Source of the DNA: UBA5603 sp964501315
GTDB lineage: Bacteria; Bacillota_I; Bacilli_A; Izemoplasmatales; Hujiaoplasmataceae
Length of the DNA: 9,763 nucleotides
NCBI GenBank assembly: GCA_964501315.1
Contig: CAZCSO010000038.1
Coordinates: 1-9,763, forward strand
Reading direction: 5' to 3'
Under the pieces are notes generated by a model. The model searched no databases. It saw nothing but the letters and a program-made list of their open reading frames with translations, and was not told the origin of the DNA. Both the position numbers and the translations under genes were made by a program. Below are positions 1 through 6,512 of the stretch, in pieces (position 1 is the stretch's first letter; each line of letters opens with the position of its first letter).

Positions 1-362
1 CTGTTCCCGTCGAGGGGCTGATCTACAAAGATTCGCTGGAGATGGACGAGACGGATCGTGCCGTGCTGTGCGACGCAATCGCATCGTCGACTGCAACCAT
101 GATCGTTGTCGTTCACGGTACCGATACGGTAGATAAAAGCGCTTTGGCGGTGGCGGCGATGCAATACGACAAGACGGTCGTTTTTACCGGAGCAATGATC
201 CCTTTTTCGATTGATCCGGTAGAGGCGACGGCCAATTTGGCTATGGCAATCGGGTATGCCCGCAATGCCCCTCATGGCGTACATATCGTGATGCAAGGGG
301 TCTGCGGTACGTATGACGCGGTGGTGAAAAATCGGGAAGCAGGGAAATTCGAACATGTCTAA
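1..362 (+). CDS. Asparaginase-domain protein, C-terminally short (left end truncated by window)
   Basis: Only the 3' part is present; the first complete in-frame codon is at position 3 and the stop is TAA at 360-362. The visible part matches the N-terminal domain of type I/II L-asparaginases, which hydrolyse asparagine to aspartate and ammonia. Seen: HGTDT (codons from 114), carrying the Thr-Asp catalytic pair of the family; VVFTGAMIP, equivalent to the family VVLTGAMRP strand; an N-rich helix (EATANLAMAIGYA); and VVK with Lys at 327-329 in the position of the family's catalytic Lys. The protein then ends about 10 residues later, where a full asparaginase would continue into a C-terminal domain of roughly 120 residues. 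That domain cannot follow in another frame because ccoI begins at 355, overlapping by 8 bases. I recall similar one-domain proteins in other Campylobacterota, so this may be a normal form rather than a broken gene. Family assignment is firm; activity and substrate are uncertain. Confidence 0.8.
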   Translation, partial: VPVEGLIYKDSLEMDETDRAVLCDAIASSTATMIVVVHGTDTVDKSALAVAAMQYDKTVVFTGAMIPFSIDPVEATANLAMAIGYARNAPHGVHIVMQGVCGTYDAVVKNREAGKFEHV

Positions 363-2748
363 AGTCAAATGCGACCACTGTCATCTGGAATTTTCCGATT
401 CGATGATGATCCATGACGGGGAACATCGGTTCTGCTGCAAGGGGTGTCAGGGGATTTTCCATCTTCTCAAAGACGAAGGGCTGGACAGTTTTTACGCCAA
501 AATGGGGGATACGACCCTATCCCCCCCCACCGAGCAGTTCGAAGCCAGCACCAATTTTGATACCCCCGCGTTTGCCGAGCGTTTCATCACTCAAACCAAA
601 GAGGGATTCAGCCAGGTATCGCTGATCATCGAGGGGATACACTGCGCCGCGTGCGTCTGGCTCAACGAAAAAGCGCTGCACAAAATGGACGGGGTTGTTG
701 AAGCCCACATCAACTATACCAACAATAAAGCCCGCATCACCTGGGACGCGGGGAGCGTTAAGCTCTCCTCGATCATCGACATGATCCGGGCGATCGGGTA
801 CAACGCGTTCCCTTACGATGCGACGTTGCAGGAAGAGCGGGCCAACAAGGAACGCAAGGATTATTATCTCCGGATGGCGGTCGCAACATTTGCCACGATG
901 AACATGATGTGGGTCGCGATCGCCCAGTATGCGGGCTATTTTACCGGAATTACCCAGGAGATCAAGACGATTCTCAACGTTGCCGAGTGGTTCCTGGCCA
1001 CCCCGGTGTTATTTTACAGCGGATGGGTTTTTTACCGCGGTGCCTATTACGGACTCAAAAACAAAGCGGTCAACATGGACCTTCTCGTCGTGACGGGGTC
1101 AAGCCTGGCGTATCTGTATTCCATTTACATCACCCTCACCGAAAGCGGGGAAGCCTACTTCGATTCGGTGTCGATGATCATCACCTTCGTGCTGTTCGGA
1201 AAATTTCTCGAAGTGCTCAGCCGTAAAAACGCCGCCGATACCCTCGACGTCATCGGCAGGCATATTCCCCGTGAAGTGAGTGTAGTGGAGGGGGAGAGTG
1301 TCCGGGAAGTAAACGTAAACGAAGTGAAAATCGGCGATTTGATCCGGATCCGGACGGGTGAAAAAGCGGCAATCGACGGCGAGGTCATTCACGGAGAGGG
1401 AAATTTTGACGAAAGCAGCCTGACCGGCGAGTCCGATCCCGTGTTTAAACGCCCCGGTTCGTCGATCATCAGCGGGACGACGAGCATCGATGCCCTTCTG
1501 ACCTACCGTGCGACGCGCGATTTCGCCCATTCGACCCTTTCGAATCTGGTCAATCTGCTCGAAAACGCGATGAGCAACAAGCCGCGCATCGAGCAGCTCG
1601 CCAACCGTCTCTCGCAGCATTTTTCGTCGACGATACTGTTTTTGGCGATCGCGACGTTCTGGAGCTGGTATTTCTGGCCCCATACCTTCGACCGCGCGCT
1701 GATGGTCGGGATCTCGGTCATTATCATCGCCTGCCCCTGCGCGCTGGCGCTCGCGACACCGGTCGCTACCCTCGTGGGGCTTTCGCTGGGGGCCAAAAGG
1801 GGTATTTTGTTCAAATCCGCGTCGATGATCGAGACGATGGCCCATGCCGATACGGTCGTTCTGGACAAAACCGGAACGATCACCCAGGGCCGTCCCGAAG
1901 TCGTTTATGCGACGGTGCGGGAAGCGTTTGAACGTTCGTTGCTCTACGCGCTGGTTTCGGCTTCCAAACATCCGATCAGCCGCGGGATCGTCGAATATTT
2001 GGAGCGGACCGAAACCCTCGGCCCGCTTCCGGCATTCGAAGAGATCCGCGAGATTCCCGCACGCGGGATCGTCGCCCGCAGCGGGGGGATGATGGTTGCG
2101 GGCGGGAATGCGCTGCTGATGAACGAAATGGGGATCGAAGTCGATTCGCAAAGCGATAAAAGTCTGTTTTATTATGCCGTGAACAACCGGCTCGTGGCCG
2201 TTTTCGAACTCCGCGACCTCCCCAAAGAAAGGGCGGCCGAGTCGGTCGAGAGCTTGAAAAAAGCAGGCCTCCGCGTCGTCATGCTCACCGGAGACCACGA
2301 AGCCTCGGCGCGGCGCGTCGCGGCGGAAGTGGGGATCGATGAATTCCATGCCCATCTTACCCCGCAGGAAAAAGCCGATTTTATCGCCCGCGAACATGGC
2401 AAAGGTCACGTTGTCGTGATGGCCGGGGACGGGGTCAACGACCTGCTTGCCCTGGCCAACGCCGATATCGGGATCGCCATGGGCAGCGGCAGCGACATCG
2501 CCATCGAGGTGAGCGACGTCGTGCTGTTGAACGATTCGCTGGCTTCGCTGGTCGAAGCGCAGGCGATCAGCCGCCGTACGTACCGGCTTATCAAGCAGAA
2601 TCTGGGTATTTCACTGGTGTACAATTCGGTGACGATTCCGCTCGCGATGGCGGGGTATGTGATTCCGCTGCTTGCGGCGATTTCGATGTCGTTCAGCTCA
2701 TTGCTTGTCGTCGGTAACTCGATGCGGGTACGATGGCTCTATAAATAG
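355..2748 (+). CDS. ccoI: Cu+-translocating P1B-type ATPase for cbb3 oxidase assembly (CcoI/FixI)
   Basis: 797-residue inner-membrane heavy-metal P-type ATPase. CcoI/FixI moves copper across the cytoplasmic membrane for the CuB centre of cbb3 cytochrome oxidase. Order of parts: an N-terminal cysteine cluster (C6-x2-C9, C27, C28, C31) typical of CcoI-type ATPases; an HMA-like domain with the metal-binding C97-x2-C100 (HCAAC); four transmembrane segments between about 170 and 290; the actuator loop with TGES at 357-360; the CPC metal site at 460-462 in ACPCALALATP; the phosphorylation site D504 in DKTGT; H539-P540 of the nucleotide domain; and GDGVND at 691-696. The last two helices hold Y756-N757 and M778-x2-S781-S782, the YN and MxxSS signature of the P1B-1 Cu+ group. 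All catalytic residues are intact. An AGGG at 341-344 precedes the ATG, which lies inside the upstream asparaginase-domain gene, so the two are probably coupled. ccoS follows after 9 bases, which supports CcoI over a general copper exporter. A run of eight C lies at 521-528 (codons 56-58). Confidence 0.95.
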   Translation: MSKVKCDHCHLEFSDSMMIHDGEHRFCCKGCQGIFHLLKDEGLDSFYAKMGDTTLSPPTEQFEASTNFDTPAFAERFITQTKEGFSQVSLIIEGIHCAACVWLNEKALHKMDGVVEAHINYTNNKARITWDAGSVKLSSIIDMIRAIGYNAFPYDATLQEERANKERKDYYLRMAVATFATMNMMWVAIAQYAGYFTGITQEIKTILNVAEWFLATPVLFYSGWVFYRGAYYGLKNKAVNMDLLVVTGSSLAYLYSIYITLTESGEAYFDSVSMIITFVLFGKFLEVLSRKNAADTLDVIGRHIPREVSVVEGESVREVNVNEVKIGDLIRIRTGEKAAIDGEVIHGEGNFDESSLTGESDPVFKRPGSSIISGTTSIDALLTYRATRDFAHSTLSNLVNLLENAMSNKPRIEQLANRLSQHFSSTILFLAIATFWSWYFWPHTFDRALMVGISVIIIACPCALALATPVATLVGLSLGAKRGILFKSASMIETMAHADTVVLDKTGTITQGRPEVVYATVREAFERSLLYALVSASKHPISRGIVEYLERTETLGPLPAFEEIREIPARGIVARSGGMMVAGGNALLMNEMGIEVDSQSDKSLFYYAVNNRLVAVFELRDLPKERAAESVESLKKAGLRVVMLTGDHEASARRVAAEVGIDEFHAHLTPQEKADFIAREHGKGHVVVMAGDGVNDLLALANADIGIAMGSGSDIAIEVSDVVLLNDSLASLVEAQAISRRTYRLIKQNLGISLVYNSVTIPLAMAGYVIPLLAAISMSFSSLLVVGNSMRVRWLYK

Positions 2749-2757
2749 GAGATATTC

Positions 2758-2976
2758 ATGGACAGCTGGGTTATAGCAATGATGCTCGGGGCATCGCTGG
2801 TATTGGGTGCCGTTGCGTTGGGGGCTTTTTTGTGGGGCATCAAAAACGGTCAGTTCGACGATGAGAAAAAGATGATGAACCAGGTTCTTTACGACGATGA
2901 GGGAGAACTCAACGATGCGGCCAATCAGCAGCGCAAACGCGAGGAACTGCAAAAGAAAGAGTATCGTCCCGAATAA
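2758..2976 (+). CDS. ccoS: cbb3-type cytochrome oxidase assembly protein CcoS
   Basis: 72-residue membrane protein. One N-terminal transmembrane segment (about residues 5-27, WVIAMMLGASLVLGAVALG) is followed by FLWGIKNGQFDDEKK, which matches the conserved FLWAxKxGQFDD signature of CcoS, and then by a charged cytoplasmic tail rich in Glu, Lys and Arg. CcoS is needed for cofactor insertion into the CcoN subunit of cbb3 oxidase and is usually encoded next to ccoI, as here. An AGGAG at 2747-2751 overlaps the ccoI stop codon and lies 6 bases before the ATG, so the two genes almost certainly share a transcript. The length is at the long end of the usual 50-70 residues; the extra residues are in the unconserved tail. 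Confidence 0.92.
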   Translation: MDSWVIAMMLGASLVLGAVALGAFLWGIKNGQFDDEKKMMNQVLYDDEGELNDAANQQRKREELQKKEYRPE

Positions 2977-3020
2977 AGAGCGTTCGGATCAAATGGCGAA
3001 AAAAGGTCGGATTTTACAAA

Positions 3021-3061
3021 AGGGGAAAAGAGAAGAAAGACTCACCGCCGGAGGCGGCGAG
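3021..3061 (-). terminator. Intrinsic terminator of the cytochrome c553 gene
   Basis: Read on the minus strand, positions 3061 to 3041 form a 9-base-pair stem (CTCGCCGCC / GGCGGTGAG, with one G-U pair) closed by a three-base TCC loop, followed by a pyrimidine-rich TCTTTCTTCTCTTTT tract at 3040-3026. It begins 7 bases beyond the cytochrome stop codon. On the plus strand the same hairpin has an A-C mismatch and is followed by GAGCGGAATT rather than a U run, so it would be a poor terminator for the converging ccoI-ccoS transcript. No separate plus-strand terminator is visible in 2977-3068. Confidence 0.6.
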
Positions 3062-3068
3062 AGCGGAA

Positions 3069-3365
3069 TTATTTGATTCCTGCGATGTAAGAAGCAAGCG
3101 CTTTGATGTCAGCATCGGACATAGAAGCAACTTGACCTTTCATCAGGGCACCCATACCGTTTTTGTTCAGAGTACCGGCTTTGTAACCGTGAAGAGATTT
3201 TTCGATAGCGGCAGCAGACTGACCTTTAACGATAGCAGATTTACCCAGAGCGGCTTTCTCGAAAGAAGCACCGTGACAGGCGGCACATTTACCGGCAAGA
3301 GCTTTACCGTCAGCAGCCATCAAAGATACGCCGGCGAACAACATTGCAAGAGCAATTTTTTTCAT
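3069..3365 (-). CDS. Periplasmic class I c-type cytochrome (c553 type)
   Basis: 98-residue precursor of a small soluble electron carrier. A Sec signal peptide (MKKIALAMLFAGVSLMAA, likely cleaved before residue 19) leads to the single haem site C27-A-A-C30-H31, with H31 the proximal ligand. The rest follows the short c553 pattern: VKGQ at 46-49, a YKAGT turn, GMGALMKGQV, and a C-terminal helix starting SDADIKALASYI. By alignment from memory with Desulfovibrio c553, M75 is the likely distal haem ligand; M71 is the alternative. A GGAG seven bases before the ATG and a TATAAT at 3400-3395 give it its own promoter, and a terminator follows it, so it is probably monocistronic. It converges on the ccoI-ccoS genes. 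Donation of electrons to a cbb3 oxidase is a reasonable inference from family and location, not something the sequence proves. Confidence 0.92.
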   Translation of the reverse strand: MKKIALAMLFAGVSLMAADGKALAGKCAACHGASFEKAALGKSAIVKGQSAAAIEKSLHGYKAGTLNKNGMGALMKGQVASMSDADIKALASYIAGIK

Positions 3366-3394
3366 TTCATTTCTCCATAAAAAATTTGAGCGCT

Positions 3395-3400
3395 ATTATA
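3395..3400 (-). promoter_or_regulatory. -10 box of the cytochrome c553 promoter
   Basis: The minus strand reads GGAATATAATAGCGC; TATAAT is a perfect sigma-70 -10 hexamer about 30 bases before the cytochrome ATG, giving an expected leader of roughly 23 bases that contains the GGAG. No convincing -35 hexamer is found at the usual distance, which is normal for Campylobacterota, where sigma-70 promoters depend mainly on the -10 box and AT-rich upstream DNA. Confidence 0.6.
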
Positions 3401-3450
3401 TTCCTATGAATCTTAAATCACTCTAACTATTTAAGCTTTAATGTAGAGTT

Positions 3451-3459
3451 TGTTACAAT
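3451..3459 (+). promoter_or_regulatory. Extended -10 promoter of the hldD-hldE operon
   Basis: TGTTACAAT is an extended -10 element (TGn followed by TACAAT at 3454-3459) 31 bases before the hldD ATG. The predicted start near 3466 gives a leader of about 25 bases that includes the AAGGA ribosome binding site at 3480-3484. The DNA upstream is AT-rich (TTTAAGCTTTAATG) with no clear -35 hexamer. Together with the opposite-strand -10 box near 3398 it forms a divergent promoter region for the cytochrome and the heptose operon. Confidence 0.5.
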
Positions 3460-3490
3460 ATGACACTACCTGAATTCTCAAGGATAAAGT

Positions 3491-4501
3491 ATGCGCTACA
3501 GCGACGTCGATTTGAACCGAAAAACAATTTTGATTACAGGGGGGGCGGGATTTATCGGCTCGAACCTCGCGTTTTATTTCCAGGAACATTACCCCGATGC
3601 GCATGTGGTCGTCCTCGATCTTTTCCGCTCCAACCTCACTCTCTCCAACGGCAACCTGAAAAGCTTCGGCCATTTCAAAAACCTGCTCGGATTCCGGGGG
3701 GAAGTGATCAGCGGCGACATCAACGACAAAGTGTTGCTCGATACACTTAAAGAACAGTATCGCTTCGATTATATTTTTCACGAAGCGGCCATTTCCGATA
3801 CGACGGCGCTCGAACAGGATCTGATGATCCAGACCAACGTCAACGCGTTCAAGGATCTCCTCGACATCGCGGTGGCGCATGGAGCCAATATGATCTATGC
3901 CTCTTCGGGCGCGACGTACGGGGATGCCCCCTCGCCGCAGCGGGTCGGACGGGAAGCGCCGCAGAACGTGTACGGATTCTCGAAACTGATGATGGATCAT
4001 CTTGCCCGTCAGTATTCCCGAAAACACGCCGATATCTCGATCGTCGGACTACGCTATTTCAACGTGTACGGGCCCAGGGAGTTTTTCAAAAATAAAACGG
4101 CGTCGATGGTCGTGCAGTTCGGCCATCAGCTCCTCGCAGGGAAAAATCCCCGCCTGTTCGAAGGCTCGGACAAAATCGTCCGCGATTTCATTTACGTCGA
4201 GGACATCGTACAAGCGAATGTTTTGGCGATGCATCCCAAAGAGTCGGGGGTGTTCAATGTCGGTACCGGGAAAGCGCGGTCGTTCCAGTCGATCGTCGAT
4301 ATTCTCCAGCAGGAGCTGGGAACGGTGCTTCCGTGCGAATACATCCCCAATCCTTTCGTCGGGCGTTACCAGTTTCATACCGAAGCCGATATCCAAAGCA
4401 CCCGCGACGTGCTGGGGTATGCTCCCCGTTATGAGCTCGAAGACGGGATCCGGGCTTACGTAGGTGAAATCAAACGTCTGTTCGAAGAGGAGGTTCGATG
4501 A
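3491..4501 (+). CDS. hldD: ADP-L-glycero-D-manno-heptose 6-epimerase
   Basis: 336-residue cytoplasmic short-chain dehydrogenase/epimerase that converts ADP-D-glycero-D-manno-heptose to the L-glycero form, the last step in making the sugar donor for the LPS inner core. Seen: the NAD(P)-binding Rossmann motif TGGAGFIGS (G17, G20, G23), the HEAAISDTT segment typical of HldD (compare HxGAxSxTT), an ASSGATYG strand with the active-site Ser/Thr, the catalytic Y161-x3-K165 (YGFSK), LRYFNVYGPRE, and RDFIYVEDIV. The protein is somewhat longer than the ~310-residue E. coli enzyme because of about 10 extra N-terminal residues and C-terminal residues. AAGGA at 3480-3484, six bases before the ATG, supports this start. 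Its TGA shares ATGA with the hldE start, so the two are translationally coupled. A run of seven G at 3539-3545 encodes the first two glycines of the Rossmann motif. Confidence 0.94.
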   Translation: MRYSDVDLNRKTILITGGAGFIGSNLAFYFQEHYPDAHVVVLDLFRSNLTLSNGNLKSFGHFKNLLGFRGEVISGDINDKVLLDTLKEQYRFDYIFHEAAISDTTALEQDLMIQTNVNAFKDLLDIAVAHGANMIYASSGATYGDAPSPQRVGREAPQNVYGFSKLMMDHLARQYSRKHADISIVGLRYFNVYGPREFFKNKTASMVVQFGHQLLAGKNPRLFEGSDKIVRDFIYVEDIVQANVLAMHPKESGVFNVGTGKARSFQSIVDILQQELGTVLPCEYIPNPFVGRYQFHTEADIQSTRDVLGYAPRYELEDGIRAYVGEIKRLFEEEVR

Positions 4502-5931
4502 ACCGGCTGAAAAACGCTTCTCCCCGCATCCTGGCCATCGGGGATTTGATGATCGACCATTACCTGTGGGGAGGATGTGAGCGAATCTCTCCCGAAGCGC
4601 CGGTACAGGTTGTCGACATCGCGCGTGAAACGACGGTTCTCGGCGGGGCCGGAAACGTCATCAACAACCTGGTTGCCCTGGGGGCGCAGGTTCGCGTCGG
4701 CGGAGTGATCGGAGACGACGAAAACGGGGCGGAACTCAAATCGATGCTCCGCGCCATCAACGTCGAGGGGGAAGGGCTGAGTCTTCAAAGCGGGCGCAAA
4801 ACTTCCAAAAAAAGCCGCATCATCGCCTCGAACCAGCAAATCCTGCGCTACGACCGCGAATCCAAAGATCCGATCGCGGCACAAAGCGAAGAGGCGCTGC
4901 TGGCGTATGTCGAGCGGGTGATCGAAGAATGCGATATCGTGATCCTCTCGGACTACGGAAAAGGGGTGATTACCGAGCGGGTGGCGCAGGGGGTGATCGC
5001 ATCGGCCAAAGCGGCGGGCAAGAAAGTGCTCGTCGACCCCAAAGGGAAAGATTATTCCAAATACCGCGGTGCCTATCTTCTTACGCCGAACCGAAAAGAG
5101 GCCTCGGAAGCTACGGGCATTGCGATTCGCGACGATGAATCGCTGCGGCGTGCGCTGTTGATGCTCAAAGAGACCTGCGACCTGGAATGTTCGATGATTA
5201 CCCTCTCCGAAGACGGGATCGCCGTTTTTGACGAGAGTATGCGCCGTTTCCCGACCGTGGCCAAAGAGGTTTACGACGTAACGGGGGCGGGGGATACGGT
5301 GATTGCATCGCTCTCTTACGCTCTCGCGTGCGGTCTTTCCATCGATGAAGCGGCACCGTTCGCAAACCATGCGGCCGCCGTCGTCGTCGGGAAAATCGGC
5401 TCGGCCACCGTTACCCTCGATGAGATCGACGCGTACGAATCGAGCCTGCGTCAGAGCACTTCGGACGCCCATATCAAAACATCGCAGGAGATTGCGCTGA
5501 TCGTATCCCGCCTCAAATCGGAAGGGAAAAAAGTGGTGTTCACCAACGGCTGTTTCGATATTCTCCACGTCGGCCACGTCAAATACCTCCAGGAGGCGAA
5601 AAGTTACGGCGACGTTCTGATCGTCGGGCTCAATGCGGACAGTTCGGTCCGTGCCCTCAAGGGTCCAACCCGCCCCGTGAACGGCGAAGCCGACCGCGCC
5701 TATATTTTAGCAGCGCTTGAATCGGTCGATTATGTGGTGATGTTCAGCGACGAAACGCCCTACGAACTGATCAAAAGCGTCGCTCCCGATATTCTGGTCA
5801 AGGGGGGGGATTACGAGGGTAAAACGGTCGTAGGGGCCGAATTCGCGGGTGAGCTGCGGCTGGTCCGTTTCGTCGACGGCAAAAGTACCACCGCGACCAT
5901 CGAGAGAATCAACAAAGGATCAGCATGCTAA
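4498..5931 (+). CDS. hldE: Bifunctional heptose 7-phosphate kinase / heptose 1-phosphate adenylyltransferase
   Basis: 477 residues, the same length as E. coli HldE. The N-terminal part (about 1-320) is a PfkB/ribokinase-family kinase: GDLMIDHYLWG near the start, RISPEAPVQVVD, the GGAGNV sugar-binding motif, and VTGAGDT with catalytic D266. After a linker, the C-terminal part (about 340-477) is a cytidylyltransferase-like adenylyltransferase with FTNGCFDILHVGHVKYL (H357-V-G-H360), GLNADSSVRALKG and KGGDY at 435-439. The two domains phosphorylate D-glycero-D-manno-heptose 7-phosphate at C1 and, after dephosphorylation by GmhB, transfer AMP to give ADP-heptose. A strong GAGGAGG sits at the end of hldD just before the ATG. 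The 3' end overlaps the next gene by 7 bases. Neither gmhA nor gmhB is adjacent in this window, unlike the heptose cluster I recall for Campylobacter jejuni. A run of eight G occurs at 5802-5809 within the KGGD codons. Confidence 0.95.
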   Translation: MNRLKNASPRILAIGDLMIDHYLWGGCERISPEAPVQVVDIARETTVLGGAGNVINNLVALGAQVRVGGVIGDDENGAELKSMLRAINVEGEGLSLQSGRKTSKKSRIIASNQQILRYDRESKDPIAAQSEEALLAYVERVIEECDIVILSDYGKGVITERVAQGVIASAKAAGKKVLVDPKGKDYSKYRGAYLLTPNRKEASEATGIAIRDDESLRRALLMLKETCDLECSMITLSEDGIAVFDESMRRFPTVAKEVYDVTGAGDTVIASLSYALACGLSIDEAAPFANHAAAVVVGKIGSATVTLDEIDAYESSLRQSTSDAHIKTSQEIALIVSRLKSEGKKVVFTNGCFDILHVGHVKYLQEAKSYGDVLIVGLNADSSVRALKGPTRPVNGEADRAYILAALESVDYVVMFSDETPYELIKSVAPDILVKGGDYEGKTVVGAEFAGELRLVRFVDGKSTTATIERINKGSAC

Positions 5932-6512
5932 AAACGATTATTATGTTCCTGGCGTTGGGTGCGAGTGCCTTCGCGGCGCATCAGATCGAAGCAAACGTCA
6001 ACAACCGCGATGTCGAAGGGCAGATCCGTCTGGACATGGGACGGATGGGGAGTGCGATGAGCAACACCTACATCGGCGCACGGTTTTTGAACGGGGATAA
6101 CAACAACAGCGAAACCGCCCGCGATCTTGATCCGCTGGCGGAAGTATCGTTTATGGTCGAACAGTACGTTCGCGGCGTTCCGGGGCTGAAAATCGGTCTG
6201 GGGATCAAAGGGGAATACACGCAGATCGACGGCAGACGCTATGCCGCCATCCCGCTGGGGGTCGAAGCCGAACTGCGGCTGCCGCTGAACACGCCGTTTC
6301 CGTTTTATCTGGGGGGAGCGCTCTATTATGCCCCTTCGGTCCTGAGTTTCAAAGAGGGGGACGGGTATCTGGAAACCCGTATTCATCTCGATGCCGCCGT
6401 GATCGATAACGGCCGTCTTGAAGTAGGGTACCGGAACATCGACACCGACCTGGAAAACCGCAACGTCACCTACAACGACTCGTGGTATTTCGGGCTCCGG
6501 CTCGATTTTTAA
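5925..6512 (+). CDS. YfaZ-family outer-membrane beta-barrel protein
   Basis: 195-residue predicted outer-membrane protein. A signal peptide (MLKTIIMFLALGASAFA, cleavage after about residue 17) precedes a chain of alternating hydrophobic/polar strands with many glycines (TYIGARFL, KIGLGIKGEYTQI, FYLGGALYYAPSVL, RLEVGYRNI, SWYFGLRLDF). It ends in a C-terminal Phe after a strand, the usual recognition signal for the BAM assembly machine. Size and strand layout resemble the YfaZ family; its function is unknown in E. coli and I do not assign one here. AAAGGA at 5914-5919, five bases before the ATG, and the 7-base overlap with hldE make it the third gene of the heptose operon. Its TAA overlaps the convergent waaF stop (6509-6512), so no space exists for a terminator between them. 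Beta-barrel call is strong; the exact family is less sure. Confidence 0.75.
   Translation: MLKTIIMFLALGASAFAAHQIEANVNNRDVEGQIRLDMGRMGSAMSNTYIGARFLNGDNNNSETARDLDPLAEVSFMVEQYVRGVPGLKIGLGIKGEYTQIDGRRYAAIPLGVEAELRLPLNTPFPFYLGGALYYAPSVLSFKEGDGYLETRIHLDAAVIDNGRLEVGYRNIDTDLENRNVTYNDSWYFGLRLDF

Noticed and set aside
300..362. Frameshifted full-length asparaginase
   Set aside because: The following 2.4 kb encode intact CcoI, so no sequence for the second domain is left in any frame; the short form is not explained by a recent indel.
1099..2409. Long minus-strand open frame (436 codons) antisense to ccoI
   Set aside because: It lies wholly inside ccoI, whose motifs are all intact. Its translation is rich in Arg, His, Asp and Phe with no recognisable domain, as expected for the complement of a GC-rich coding strand.
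4456..5577. Minus-strand open frame (373 codons) across the hldD end and most of hldE
   Set aside because: Antisense to two well-supported enzymes; the translation is His/Arg/Asp/Phe-rich and resembles no family.
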